Source: Neobacillus sp. YX16 (lineage in GTDB: Bacteria; Bacillota; Bacilli; Bacillales; Cytobacillaceae). From it: a stretch of DNA of 64,000 nucleotides. The translations under genes and the position numbers were made by a program. Each line of letters begins with the position of its first letter. Within the stretch, counting starts at the first letter, position 1. Positions 25,516 to 34,330 of this stretch are shown here, in pieces. The stretch lies in the NCBI RefSeq assembly GCF_030123505.1, contig NZ_CP126115.1, forward strand, positions 696,001 through 760,000, in the 5' to 3' direction. The notes beneath the pieces are model-generated. The model saw only the letters and a program-made list of their open reading frames with translations, had not been told where the DNA came from and did not search any database.

Positions 25516-25867
25516 CCAATAACGATGTCAAGACGGCTACCATTTCGGCACTTATTTTTTAGAAAAGCACATCAAAACGGAACCCTTTTACTTTATTTTA
25601 GTAAGCCTTTTCGATTTCAGTTAGAATTCAATCATAGGGTGTACTTCTTTTTTTACTGTGAGGTTTAGAAAAGGGAAAGGGTTAAAGAAAAACATAAGTT
25701 AATGCTGGGATAAATAAAGCTTGTGAGACACCCATAATTGCTAAAATTATAAACATAACATAATAATATGAGGGGGAGTTTTGCGAACATTAGTCGTACA
25801 TAAATGTATAGTAGATAATGATTTTGACTCTCTGAAAATATTTAAACATAAAAAAAGCAGGTGCACG

Positions 25868-26728
25868 ATGAGTATTATTTTAGCATTATTGGCAGCTTTA
25901 TTTGCTTCATTTACAGCAATCTTAGCAAAAGTCGGCATTGAAAATGTCAACTCAAACCTAGCAACAGCCATTCGGACCATTGTGGTATTAATCATGGCAT
26001 TTTTGATTGTGATTATAACCGGACAACTAGATAGTATTCCTCAGATTTCTCCCAGCGCATTATGGTTTATTCTACTTTCTGGATTAGCAACGGGTTTTTC
26101 ATGGTTGTTTTTCTTTAAAGCACTAGCCATCGGCGATGTTTCCAAAGTGGTACCGATAGATAAATCCAGTGTAGTACTCACCATTATTTTCTCTATTCTT
26201 GTGTTAGGGGAGCCTGCGGAGCCTTTGGTTTTAACGGGAGGAGCGATTATCGCGATAGGAACGTTTATATTGATTGGAAAAAATGAAGATAAGAAACGAT
26301 TTTCAGGTTCGCAACAATATATTGTGTATGCTATTTTGGCAGCCGTATTTGCTGCCTTAACATCGATATTAGCAAAGGTAGGAATGGAGGATGTCGATTC
26401 CAATGTAGCTACTTTTCTACGCACCATTGTGATCCTTGTATTTGCTTGGGCCATTGTATTTTACCAAGGATCTCACAAGAAATTGAAAAGCATTTCGAAA
26501 AAGGGGTATCTCTTTTTGGTTCTGTCTGGAGTGGCTACGGGTTTATCCTGGTTATGCTACTTTGCAGCACTAGCGATGGGGAAGGTATCGATTGTCGCAC
26601 CTATTGATAAATTTAGCGTAGTCATCACGATGCTAATGAGTTTTTGGATTTTAAAAGAAAAAGCGGCAAAACACATAATAATAGGTGGTATCATTATTAC
26701 TGTTGGAACAATATTACTTATTTTGTAG
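25868..26728 (+). CDS. EamA-family (DMT) transporter
   Basis: 286 residues with ten hydrophobic helices in two homologous EamA halves. Each half begins ILALLAALFASFTAILAKVGIENV or AILAAVFAALTSILAKVGMEDV and ends with a GDVSKVVPIDKSSVV or GKVSIVAPIDKFSVV helix. It resembles DMT-superfamily metabolite exporters; the substrate is unknown. I chose the ATG at 25868 (AGGTG 7 bases upstream). An in-frame TTG at 25781 follows AGGGGGAG but would add a hydrophilic leader not typical of the family. Confidence 0.87.
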   Translation: MSIILALLAALFASFTAILAKVGIENVNSNLATAIRTIVVLIMAFLIVIITGQLDSIPQISPSALWFILLSGLATGFSWLFFFKALAIGDVSKVVPIDKSSVVLTIIFSILVLGEPAEPLVLTGGAIIAIGTFILIGKNEDKKRFSGSQQYIVYAILAAVFAALTSILAKVGMEDVDSNVATFLRTIVILVFAWAIVFYQGSHKKLKSISKKGYLFLVLSGVATGLSWLCYFAALAMGKVSIVAPIDKFSVVITMLMSFWILKEKAAKHIIIGGIIITVGTILLIL

Positions 26729-26759
26729 TAGCCCCCCTTTAATGAAGAGTCAAAATGTT

Positions 26760-26831
26760 TTTACGCGTAGAAATATAGTTCATTGGAACTTATGATATGG
26801 TGAACCGTACCATAAATAAATGAGGTTTTTT
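26760..26831. repeat. CCTCATTT/AAATGAGG-family hairpin repeat, copy R1
   Basis: TTATGATATGGT pairs with ACCGTACCATAA and is followed by ATGAGGTTTTTTT. The same family occurs at 39103-39151, 42679-42730 and 46227-46285. This copy and the one at 46 kb also share TAGTTCATTGGAA-like upstream sequence. Confidence 0.75.
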
Positions 26832-26950
26832 TAGAGAAGTCGAATGTACTTCTCTTTTTTACTTTCATAGACCATAAGAGCAAGAATGAGGACGAAATGA
26901 ATATAAATTCCTTGTTAAAATGGGTTTAATATCCATTAGGAGGAGTTAAT

Positions 26951-27178
26951 ATGTCTAAAATTCAGGAATTCAATGAGTTACATACATCCAAGGAAATACT
27001 ATCCTTAGGAAATGCTTGGGATCTGCTATCCGCCTTAAAGCTCGAGAAAGTGGGATTCAAAGCTATTGGAACTACGAGTTGGGGAATTGACAATTCTCTT
27101 GGATTTGCAGAAGGTGAATTAATTGATTTTGACCGACATTTAGAAATCATCAAAACAATAACTAAGAATGTGATATAG
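26951..27178 (+). pseudogene. Isocitrate lyase/PEP mutase-family protein, N-terminal fragment
   Basis: 75 residues with AGGAGGA upstream. It reads like the first quarter of the oxaloacetate-decarboxylase/PEP-mutase family (FNELHTSKEILSLGNAWDLLSALKLEKVGFKAIGTTSWGIDNSLGFAEG). The rest of the barrel is missing: the frame stops at 27178 exactly where a different gene fragment begins. The full family length is about 250 residues, so this is a deletion remnant. Confidence 0.8.
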
Positions 27179-27309
27179 CTGTTTCTATTGGGAAAGAAAA
27201 AGCCATTCGAGCAGTAGGAAGTGCAAATGGAAAAAACAAGTTAAGTATCGTGATTCCTTGTCATCGAATTATTGGTTCAAATGGAAACGTAAATGAAGTT
27301 TTAAGGTAA
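27178..27309 (+). pseudogene. Methylated-DNA-protein cysteine methyltransferase (Ogt) C-terminal fragment
   Basis: The frame starting at the last base of the preceding stop reads AVSIGKEKAIRAVGSANGKN and then IVIPCHRIIGSNG, which carries the PCHR active-site motif of Ogt/MGMT proteins with the methyl-accepting Cys. Only the last 43 residues are left, with no start codon. It abuts the PEP-mutase fragment, so a deletion appears to have joined the two genes. Confidence 0.85.
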
Positions 27310-27429
27310 GAAAAGTCCAGTAATTGACATTAGCCCCGTTGAGTAGACAGTCTACATTAAGGGGATAGTCCTATATACTGGTCTTTCTTATTTTAAGAAA
27401 ATAAGTTTCCATTAAAACCACTATAAATA

Positions 27430-27636
27430 TTATTGATATTGTTTTTTTATCTTTTCCAGTTCTGCTTTTAATTCATCTGTAGACATGTAATCGATGGATC
27501 TGTATTGTGGCTCAATCTCTTCTATATCGGTTTTATTATCATCTTGAGTTGTGTTTCTTGGAGAAGATGAACATACTGCCAAAAGAAAAGTAAAGAAAAT
27601 AGCTAAAGTTAAAAATAACCACCTATATCTCCGCAT
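27430..27636 (-). CDS. Small putative lipoprotein, unknown
   Basis: 68 residues: basic start (MRRYR), a hydrophobic helix, and a Cys at about residue 22 in LLAVCSSS, which is close to a lipobox although Val at -1 is unusual. The mature part is acidic and ends in a short charged helix (ELKAELEKIKKQ). An AAGGGGAG ribosome binding site lies just upstream. I do not recognise a family. Confidence 0.6.
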   Translation of the reverse strand: MRRYRWLFLTLAIFFTFLLAVCSSSPRNTTQDDNKTDIEEIEPQYRSIDYMSTDELKAELEKIKKQYQ

Positions 27637-28261
27637 GTAAAATCTCCCCTTTTTATACGAATAATACCTCCTTAAAATATATTACTCATGACAGTGAAAT
27701 AACCCACAGTATAGGTTTATTTATGAAACCGCTTTATATAAAGGAATGGAAAATACTGATTAAAATTCCCCTACATATCGAATAATGAAGGGAAATAGAT
27801 TCATATGAGTTATAAACAAATGATAACTGTTGTAAAAAGGAACAAATATAATCCAATTTCTCCACTTGACAAGATTATTCGAAGATTATAAAATATTTTA
27901 CATGGTAAGTGTGATGTGAAAAACAACATTTTAAACCGATTTGTTCTTCACTAAGCATTGGATGGTAAAATGTGTTGCAAAATTATCTATTTACTATGTT
28001 TTAGAACTTATTGACGCTAAGATAGACTTTCATAGAACGATTTCTATCACTAATGAATAACTGGAGAAATAAAGGAATAGTAGTCTTATTTTTTTGTATG
28101 TTAATGTAAGCCTTTGCAAGTATGGAGAGAGAGTTACCAGTTTAGTCCTTTGTGAAAGTACAGAAACGTTGTCGGTATGAACATATCTATTTACGTCATA
28201 AGTAAAGAAATAAATTGCAGCATTTTTAAAAACAAATAGAAAACAAAAGGGGAGGATTACT
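27637..28261. other. Long intergenic region before the permease gene
   Basis: About 625 bases with no supported gene. It is very AT-rich. It contains one cre-like site (28105-28118) and a half copy of the TTGC-N4-TGCA motif (TTGCAAAATTAT at about 27975). It probably holds the promoter region for the downstream island. Confidence 0.55.
28105..28118. promoter_or_regulatory. cre-like site (CcpA)
   Basis: TGTAAGCCTTTGCA matches the catabolite-responsive element TGWAANCGNTNNCA at all but one position. It lies 144 bases before the permease start, consistent with glucose repression of the island. Confidence 0.5.
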
Positions 28262-29608
28262 ATGCCATTAGTAATTATTGCAATAGGGGTACTATTATTA
28301 CTTATTTTTATTATGGGCTTCAAATTAAACACATTTGTTTCATTAATTATCGTTTCATTCATCGTAGCTTTATCACTGGGAATGCCTATGGGAGATGTAG
28401 TTAAGTCAATTGAAAGCGGTTTAGGGGGAACCCTTGGTCACATTGCATTAATATTTGGAATGGGCGCAATGCTGGGAAGGTTAATTGCAGATGCAGGTGG
28501 AGCTAATCGCATTGCAACAACCTTAATTGACAGGTTTGGTGAAAAAAGAATTCAATGGGCTGTTTTATTTGCTTCATTTATTGTGGGTATCGCATTATTT
28601 CTTGAAGTTACAATCGTATTATTAGTTCCAATTATTTTCTCAATCGCAAAAGAATTAAAAGTTTCTATTGTACACTTAGGTCTTCCTATGGTAACGGCTG
28701 CATTAGCGACACATGCTTTCTTACCTCCGCATCCGGGTCCAACAGCAGTAGCTGCAGAATATGGTGCAAATATTGGCTTAGTATTAATTTACGGAATTAT
28801 TGTCGCAATACCAACTGTAATTTTAGCAGGTATTTTGTATCCTAAGCTTGCTAAAAAAATTGTCCCGACTGCGTGGACTAGAGAAGGCAGTGAGTCTTTT
28901 GGTGTTCAAAAAACATTCAAAATAGAAGAAACACCTGGTTTTGGTATAAGTGTATTTACAGCATTATTTCCAGTTATGTTAATGGCTTTAGGTGCCGCGG
29001 TTGATATTATTCAACCAGCTTTAGGATTTACAGATAATATGTTAGTAAAAATTATTCGTTTTATTGGTAACTCTTCGACTGCTATGTTGCTTTCTTTATT
29101 GCTAGCAATTTACACAATGGGAATAAGAAGAAATGTTCCGATGAAGAATTTAATGAATTCTTGTTCTTCAGCAATTAATGCATTGGGTATGCTGCTTTTA
29201 ATTATTGGTGGTGGCGGTGCATTAAAACAAGTACTTATTGATGGCGGAGTTGGTGATTATGTCGCTAAAATATTCGAAGGCTCTGCTATGTCACCTGTCT
29301 TTTTTGCATGGACTGTCGCAGCAATATTACGTATCTGCTTAGGATCGGGAACTGTTGCAACTTTAACAACTGCAGGGTTAGTTCTTCCAGCACTTGCTAC
29401 AATCCCTGATGTCAACTTAGAACTAGTCGCACTTGCAACTGGAGCCGGCAGTGCGATTGCATCACATGTTAATGATGCTGGATTCTGGATGGTTAAAGAG
29501 TCATTGGGAATGACCTTGAAAGAAGCATTTGGAACTTATACTGTACTTTCCACCATTGTTGCTGTATCAGGATTAGTATTTACTTTATTATTAGATCTAT
29601 TTGTTTAA
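28262..29608 (+). CDS. GntP-family sugar-acid permease
   Basis: 448 residues, about 12-14 membrane helices, with GntP-family blocks: GLGGTLGHIALIFGMGAMLGRLIADAGGA, FLEVTIVLLVPIIFSIA, TAALATHAFLPPHPGPTAVA and GSGTVATLTTAGLVLP with GSAIASHVNDAGFW. GntP proteins are H+ symporters for gluconate and related sugar acids. It is the first gene of the island with larE, a tetronate kinase/dehydrogenase and the lar genes, so its substrate is probably a hydroxy or sugar acid. GGGGAGGA site before the ATG, and a hairpin terminator after it. Confidence 0.93.
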   Translation: MPLVIIAIGVLLLLIFIMGFKLNTFVSLIIVSFIVALSLGMPMGDVVKSIESGLGGTLGHIALIFGMGAMLGRLIADAGGANRIATTLIDRFGEKRIQWAVLFASFIVGIALFLEVTIVLLVPIIFSIAKELKVSIVHLGLPMVTAALATHAFLPPHPGPTAVAAEYGANIGLVLIYGIIVAIPTVILAGILYPKLAKKIVPTAWTREGSESFGVQKTFKIEETPGFGISVFTALFPVMLMALGAAVDIIQPALGFTDNMLVKIIRFIGNSSTAMLLSLLLAIYTMGIRRNVPMKNLMNSCSSAINALGMLLLIIGGGGALKQVLIDGGVGDYVAKIFEGSAMSPVFFAWTVAAILRICLGSGTVATLTTAGLVLPALATIPDVNLELVALATGAGSAIASHVNDAGFWMVKESLGMTLKEAFGTYTVLSTIVAVSGLVFTLLLDLFV

Positions 29609-29618
29609 AATTACAAAA

Positions 29619-29657
29619 GTGACCATTTTATATATTCTATAAAATGGTTTCTTTTTA
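29619..29657 (+). terminator. Permease gene terminator
   Basis: ACCATTTTATA pairs with TATAAAATGGT, followed by TTCTTTTTATT. Confidence 0.85.
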
Positions 29658-29739
29658 TTATTTTACTTAAAAAATGTCTTTGATATCGCTTTATTAACTA
29701 CTGTTACTTTGGTAGATATTCGCTTATAATTAAATGGTG

Positions 29740-29751
29740 TTGCAAAATGCA
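29740..29751. promoter_or_regulatory. TTGC-N4-TGCA motif upstream of larE
   Basis: TTGCAAAATGCA, just downstream of a TATAAT (29725-29730). Identical in plan to the sites at 32621-32632 and 32708-32719. Candidate binding site for the island's own regulator. Confidence 0.5.
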
Positions 29752-29851
29752 CAAATTCTTTTTCGGGTCGATATGAAATTCTATAAAGATTTTACAACAG
29801 TAAATTTTATATTAAAAATAGCTTAAGAATATAGAGATAGGTGGAATTAGG

Positions 29852-30667
29852 ATGAATGAGAAGTATGAACGTCTGAAAGAAATCTTAAAAAAGATGGACA
29901 ATGTTGTTGTTGCTTTTTCTGGTGGTGTCGATAGTACGTTGTTATTAAAAGTTGCGGTTGATGTTTTAGGAGTTGAAAATGTCTTGGCTGTTACGGCTGA
30001 TTCTGAAACGTACCCTTCAAGTGAATTAGAAGAAGCTAAGAAGTTAGCCAAAATGATTGGTGCGACACACCAAGTGATTGAAACCTCTGAATTAAATATA
30101 CCGGGCTACGCAGAAAATGACAGGAACCGTTGTTATTTCTGTAAAAATGGATTATTCGAAGAAATCGTTCCGATCATGCACCAGAAGGGATTTAAAAACG
30201 TTGTATATGGTTTAATTGCTGATGATATGAGTGAACATCGCCCTGGGGTACGTGCAGCCAAGGAACATGGTGTCCGTGGGCCACTTCAAGAGGCAAATCT
30301 TTATAAGGAAGAAATTCGTGAACTTTCAAAACAATTAAACTTGCCTACTTGGGAAAAACCATCGTTCGCTTGTTTATCTTCACGAATAGCCTATGGTGAA
30401 AAAATTACGCAGGAAAAATTAACAAAGGTTGAAAAGTCTGAGGATTATATAAAAGGATTAGGGATTAGACAAGTTCGCGTTCGAACTCATGAAGACATTG
30501 CTAGGATTGAAGTAGAGCCTCAAGATATGGAGTTAGTATTAACAAACCAAAAAGATATCATGGAAAACCTTCAATTATTCGGATATAAATATGTCACCCT
30601 TGATCTTCAGGGCTATGTAAGCGGCAGCATGAATAAAGTGTTAACAACAAACACAAGTCAATACTAA
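29852..30667 (+). CDS. larE: ATP-dependent sacrificial sulfur transferase LarE
   Basis: 271 residues. The PP-loop SGGVDS is at 23-28, and the sacrificial cysteine is C174 in PSFACLSSR, equivalent to Cys176 of Lactiplantibacillus LarE. LarE adenylates the pyridinium dicarboxylate mononucleotide and donates its own Cys sulfur to make the dithiocarboxylate of the nickel-pincer cofactor. There is also a CYFC pair at 94-97. It is separated from larABC by the regulator, kinase and dehydrogenase genes. Ribosome binding site AGGTGG. Confidence 0.95.
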   Translation: MNEKYERLKEILKKMDNVVVAFSGGVDSTLLLKVAVDVLGVENVLAVTADSETYPSSELEEAKKLAKMIGATHQVIETSELNIPGYAENDRNRCYFCKNGLFEEIVPIMHQKGFKNVVYGLIADDMSEHRPGVRAAKEHGVRGPLQEANLYKEEIRELSKQLNLPTWEKPSFACLSSRIAYGEKITQEKLTKVEKSEDYIKGLGIRQVRVRTHEDIARIEVEPQDMELVLTNQKDIMENLQLFGYKYVTLDLQGYVSGSMNKVLTTNTSQY

Positions 30668-30747
30668 AGGCGAGTCTATATTACAATAATGGTAAGCTAT
30701 TACTAGAAATATTTAGGTTGATTTTTGTAACAGAAGGTGAAATGGAA

Positions 30748-32520
30748 ATGATTAAAGCATTAGTAATTGTCCCATATGAGGGACTGTATGAAATGATGAA
30801 AGAGGTCGCTCAAGAAGTTGAAGATATTCAATTACAAGTTGAATTAGGTAATTTATATGAAGGTGTGGCTATTGCAAAGGAGGCTGAAAATAATGGCTAT
30901 CATGTCATAATCAGCCGTGGCGGTACAGCTTCAATGATCCAGGAGGCAGTATCTATACCAGTGATTGACATTCAGGTGTCTGGCTATGATGTATTACGCA
31001 TTTTAACTCTTGTAAAAGGATTTTCACGAAAAGCTGCTATCGTTGGATTCTCGAATATTACACAAGGGGCTGCTACGATATGTAAGCTTCTTGACTTTGA
31101 CATTAATACATTTACGATAACAAGAGATATAGAGGTTAAAGAAAAATTAACGAATTTAAAAAATCTTGGCTATGAAGTAGTGATCGGAGATGTGGTTACG
31201 GTTCAAGCTGCTAAGCAATTAGGTCTGACAGGAGTTCTAATCACTTCGGGAAAGGAAGCAATTATTGAAGCATTAGAAGAAACGAGAAGGACATATCGTA
31301 TGTTCTCGCGGTTGCAACAGGATGTTTCTTTATTTCAATCTATTCTTGATTGTAACCAACAGGCAATCGGGATTATTAATAGAGAAAATAAAATTGTCTA
31401 TGGAAATGAAAGTTTCAATAAAGAATTTCATTGGATAAAATTAGAGAATTCGACAAATATAAAAGAGTTGATACAAGAAACTGCCATAACACGTGAAAAG
31501 CAAACAAAAACAGTCCACATTAATGATTCATTTTGGAAAATAACGACATGTCCTCAAGAAGATAATATTGTATTATTTTTTGAAAAAAACCTGCCTAATC
31601 AAGCTATTGTACAGGGAGGGGATGTGAACCTGAATGCAATAGAATTTCATACATCTGCTCCTTATATTCCTATTTCTGGAAAAAGCGAACAGATTCAAAA
31701 GGTGTTAAAGGTAATAAATCAATACAGTAGAAATGAAGAACCTGTGTGGATTTCTGGGGAAAAGGGAAATGGAAAAGAATTAACTGCCCATTCCATTTAT
31801 TTAAAAAGGAAAACCATGAATGAACCATTTATCATCTTACATTGTGACATATTAAGTGCAGAACAACTAAAAGATTTAATGAACGAAGACTTTTTTCAAA
31901 AATACGCCAATGGAGTAATTTTCTTAAAAAATATCGATAAATTGAACTCTAATATGCAAAAGGAGTTATATCAAATACTTAAGAATGAAAAGGATAAAAA
32001 GCTGCAATGGATAGTGTCTTCTGATGATACTATTGAAGAAAAGGTCAGAAATGGCACGTTTTATCCTGAGTTGTATAATACATTGGCGCAATTAAAAATT
32101 CATATACCACCTTTGAGAGAACGCAGAAAAGATATTGAGGATTTAGTTCATGTATTTATTTCTGAATTACATCCGAAATATGGAAATGGAGTAGTTGGGA
32201 TTCGACTTGATGCTTTAGAGGAGATTACTAACTATGATTGGCCAGGAAATGTAGAACAACTTAAACAAGTTATCGAACGATTATTTATACAAACACATTC
32301 TTATTATATCGAGAAGGATGAGGTTGAAACAGTTCTTAAACGATTAGAGCAGCAAGAGAAGACGAGAGATGCATTAGCACAAATCGATATAAGTGGCACA
32401 TTGGAAGAAATTGAACAACAAGTGATAAATAAAGTTCTTGAAGAGGAAGGGTTGAACCAATCAAAAGCGGCTAAACGTTTAGGGATTAACCGTTCTACAT
32501 TGTGGCGCAAGCTAAAATAA
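30748..32520 (+). CDS. PrpR_N/PAS/AAA/Fis regulator lacking the GAFTGA loop
   Basis: 590 residues from the ATG at 30748 (AAGGTG 8 bases upstream). Domains in order: PrpR_N ligand-sensing domain (about 1-180: GLYEMMKEVA, ISRGGTASMI, PVIDIQVSGYD), a PAS-like domain (about 190-280), an AAA+ domain of the sigma-54 activator type (WISGEKGNGKELTAHSIY, LRERRKDIEDLV, YDWPGNVEQL) and a C-terminal Fis HTH (LNQSKAAKRLGINRSTLWRKL). The Walker A is altered (GEKGNGKE), and the segment that should hold the GAFTGA sigma-54 contact loop is absent. It therefore probably works with sigma-A, like TyrR. It likely controls the surrounding island. Confidence 0.9.
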   Translation: MIKALVIVPYEGLYEMMKEVAQEVEDIQLQVELGNLYEGVAIAKEAENNGYHVIISRGGTASMIQEAVSIPVIDIQVSGYDVLRILTLVKGFSRKAAIVGFSNITQGAATICKLLDFDINTFTITRDIEVKEKLTNLKNLGYEVVIGDVVTVQAAKQLGLTGVLITSGKEAIIEALEETRRTYRMFSRLQQDVSLFQSILDCNQQAIGIINRENKIVYGNESFNKEFHWIKLENSTNIKELIQETAITREKQTKTVHINDSFWKITTCPQEDNIVLFFEKNLPNQAIVQGGDVNLNAIEFHTSAPYIPISGKSEQIQKVLKVINQYSRNEEPVWISGEKGNGKELTAHSIYLKRKTMNEPFIILHCDILSAEQLKDLMNEDFFQKYANGVIFLKNIDKLNSNMQKELYQILKNEKDKKLQWIVSSDDTIEEKVRNGTFYPELYNTLAQLKIHIPPLRERRKDIEDLVHVFISELHPKYGNGVVGIRLDALEEITNYDWPGNVEQLKQVIERLFIQTHSYYIEKDEVETVLKRLEQQEKTRDALAQIDISGTLEEIEQQVINKVLEEEGLNQSKAAKRLGINRSTLWRKLK

Positions 32521-32537
32521 CAGCTTGCGCTTTTTTG
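32505..32537 (+). terminator. Regulator gene terminator overlapping the stop codon
   Basis: GCGCAAGC (32505-32512, within the last codons) pairs with GCTTGCGC (32523-32530), then TTTTTT. Confidence 0.88.
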
Positions 32538-32620
32538 TTTCCACAGAATAATGAGGCATGTGTAATTATTGTTGCGAAAATCAACATAAATAAAAAAAGC
32601 GAGAAAAATTTTAAAAAACA

Positions 32621-32632
32621 TTGCTAAATGCA
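32621..32632. promoter_or_regulatory. TTGC-N4-TGCA motif, upstream of the kinase gene (site 1)
   Basis: TTGCTAAATGCA, within the wider imperfect dyad ACATTGCTAAATGCAACAT. Confidence 0.5.
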
Positions 32633-32652
32633 ACATTTTATTTTATTATTAT

Positions 32653-32666
32653 TGTAAGCGTTTTTA
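32653..32666. promoter_or_regulatory. cre-like site upstream of the kinase gene
   Basis: TGTAAGCGTTTTTA follows the CcpA consensus TGWAANCGNTNNCA except for the penultimate base. It lies between the two TTGC-N4-TGCA sites. Confidence 0.55.
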
Positions 32667-32707
32667 GTGTTTTAAGAAACGTAAATGGCGCGGTAAGAAA
32701 AAATCTG

Positions 32708-32719
32708 TTGCATGTTGCA
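32708..32719. promoter_or_regulatory. TTGC-N4-TGCA motif, upstream of the kinase gene (site 2)
   Basis: TTGCATGTTGCA, centred 87 bases from site 1. Confidence 0.5.
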
Positions 32720-32841
32720 GAATATAAACGAGAAACAAATTGAATAACTAAAAATGCAATAATAATAGGCAAAATGAGCGGTAATATAAAAAACACAAAC
32801 AATACAAACTAAAATTGAGTATAAAGGGGGGCGGAACGTAG

Positions 32842-34167
32842 GTGAAACTAGCAGTTATAGCGGATGATTTAACTGGTGCAAATGATACTGGTGTCCAATT
32901 TGCAAAACAAGGTTTAAACACGATCGTGCTATTTTCCGATACACAATTACACCCAACACATTTAAGAGAAGATGTCATTGTTTTAAATTCAGATAGTCGT
33001 GCATTAAATTCTGCAAAGGCTTATGATGTCGTTTTTAATATATCAACACAATTGAACAAATTCGGTGTTTCAAAAGTCTTTAAGAAGATAGATTCAACAA
33101 TGAGGGGAAATATTGGTCCGGAAATTGATGCAGTAATGGATGTATATAATTTTAAGACTTCGTTTGTGGTACCGGCTTTTCCGAAAAGCAATCGAATAAC
33201 AAAAAACGGAAATCATTATGTCAATGGTGTAATTTTAGAGGAGACTGAAATTGCTCATGATCCTTCCTGCCCGGTAAAAGAAAGTTACCTGCCAAAATTG
33301 TTGCAGGGGCAAAGTAAACGGGGAGTAGAATTAATTTCCATTTCTGATGTACGAAAAGGAAAAAGTCATTTATCAGAAAAAATGAATGAGTTGTCCTCAA
33401 GTGAAAGCTCAAAAATTATCATCATTGATGCAACTACTGATGAAGAACTAAAGACCATTGTTGAGGCTGCACAATTATTACATGAAAATTTTCTTTGGGT
33501 TGGTTCGGCCGGCATTGCTTATCATCTTTACCGCACAGGTCAGAGTGAAGAACTATTACGTACAACACAGATGGGTGAACGACTTCCGGTGCTTGTAGTA
33601 GCAGGTAGTGTAAATTCTATCATTCATCGGCAAATTCAAGATTTGAAAGTGAAACATAATGTAAAAGAAATTGTTATTTCTCCTGAAGAATTCTTTTATG
33701 AAGATAGAAGAAAACTTGAAATTGAACGTATTGTTAAAGCTGGTCAAGCATTACTGGATAAAGGCGATTTAGTGGTAACAACTAATCGTGAGCGAGAGGC
33801 GATAAATAGAGTCAAGGATCTCCAACGGAAACTTGGTTTAACAAACTTTGATGTAGGGAATACAATTGCCCAAGCCATGGGAATAATTGCAGGTCAATTA
33901 ATTGAAAGCAAGGACATTTGCGGGACTGTCTTAACAGGCGGGGATATTGCCGGAGCTACATGTAAAGAATTAAACGGCGAAGGAATTCGAGTAATTGGTG
34001 AAGTTGAAGCTGGTATTCCTTACGGTAAATTGTTCGGTGGTACATTTGACGGTATTCCACTTGTTACAAAAGCGGGTGCATTTGGAACTGAACAAGCACT
34101 TTCAAAAGCTCTTCAAACAATAACTAACGTAAATGCCATGTTAAAAACTGCGGTGGGCGGTATATAA
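32842..34167 (+). CDS. Four-carbon acid sugar kinase (DUF1537 family)
   Basis: 441 residues. The N-terminal substrate-binding domain starts with the signature VIADDLTGANDTGVQFA; the C-terminal nucleotide-binding domain carries LTGGDIAGATCKEL and ends with a GGTFDGIPLVTKAGAFG motif. DUF1537 kinases phosphorylate threonate, erythronate or 3-oxo-tetronates at C4. The next gene encodes the matching PdxA2-type dehydrogenase, the usual pair in D-threonate/D-erythronate breakdown to DHAP. It starts at GTG behind GGGGGG. The exact stereochemical substrate cannot be read from sequence. Confidence 0.9.
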   Translation: MKLAVIADDLTGANDTGVQFAKQGLNTIVLFSDTQLHPTHLREDVIVLNSDSRALNSAKAYDVVFNISTQLNKFGVSKVFKKIDSTMRGNIGPEIDAVMDVYNFKTSFVVPAFPKSNRITKNGNHYVNGVILEETEIAHDPSCPVKESYLPKLLQGQSKRGVELISISDVRKGKSHLSEKMNELSSSESSKIIIIDATTDEELKTIVEAAQLLHENFLWVGSAGIAYHLYRTGQSEELLRTTQMGERLPVLVVAGSVNSIIHRQIQDLKVKHNVKEIVISPEEFFYEDRRKLEIERIVKAGQALLDKGDLVVTTNREREAINRVKDLQRKLGLTNFDVGNTIAQAMGIIAGQLIESKDICGTVLTGGDIAGATCKELNGEGIRVIGEVEAGIPYGKLFGGTFDGIPLVTKAGAFGTEQALSKALQTITNVNAMLKTAVGGI

Positions 34168-34246
34168 CTATTTCATAAAATGAACTAAATTAAATGCTGT
34201 TTAGCTGAAAAAAAGTACACTTAAGTTTGGAAATGAGCAGGAAAAA

Positions 34247-34300
34247 CGCCAAGCATATGTGGAATCGCAAGTTATTTTGTAATTCGACATATGCTTGGCG
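34247..34300 (+). repeat. Perfect 14-bp inverted repeat between kinase and dehydrogenase genes
   Basis: CGCCAAGCATATGT (34247-34260) and ACATATGCTTGGCG (34287-34300) enclose 26 bases that can pair further (GAAT/ATTC). It ends 30 bases before the pdxA2 start and has no T-run, so it looks like an RNA processing, stability or regulatory hairpin rather than a terminator. Confidence 0.8.
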
Positions 34301-34330
34301 AAATAAGATGTGAAACGGGAGGAAATGATT

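Noticed and set aside
25781..25867. TTG start giving the EamA transporter 29 more residues
   Set aside because: AGGGGGAG is too close to the TTG, and the extension is hydrophilic, unlike the family; the ATG at 25868 is better.
27900..32840. sigma-54 promoters for the sugar-acid island
   Set aside because: GG and GC pairs near 27965 have 11 rather than 10 bases between them, and no other site fits; the regulator also lacks GAFTGA.
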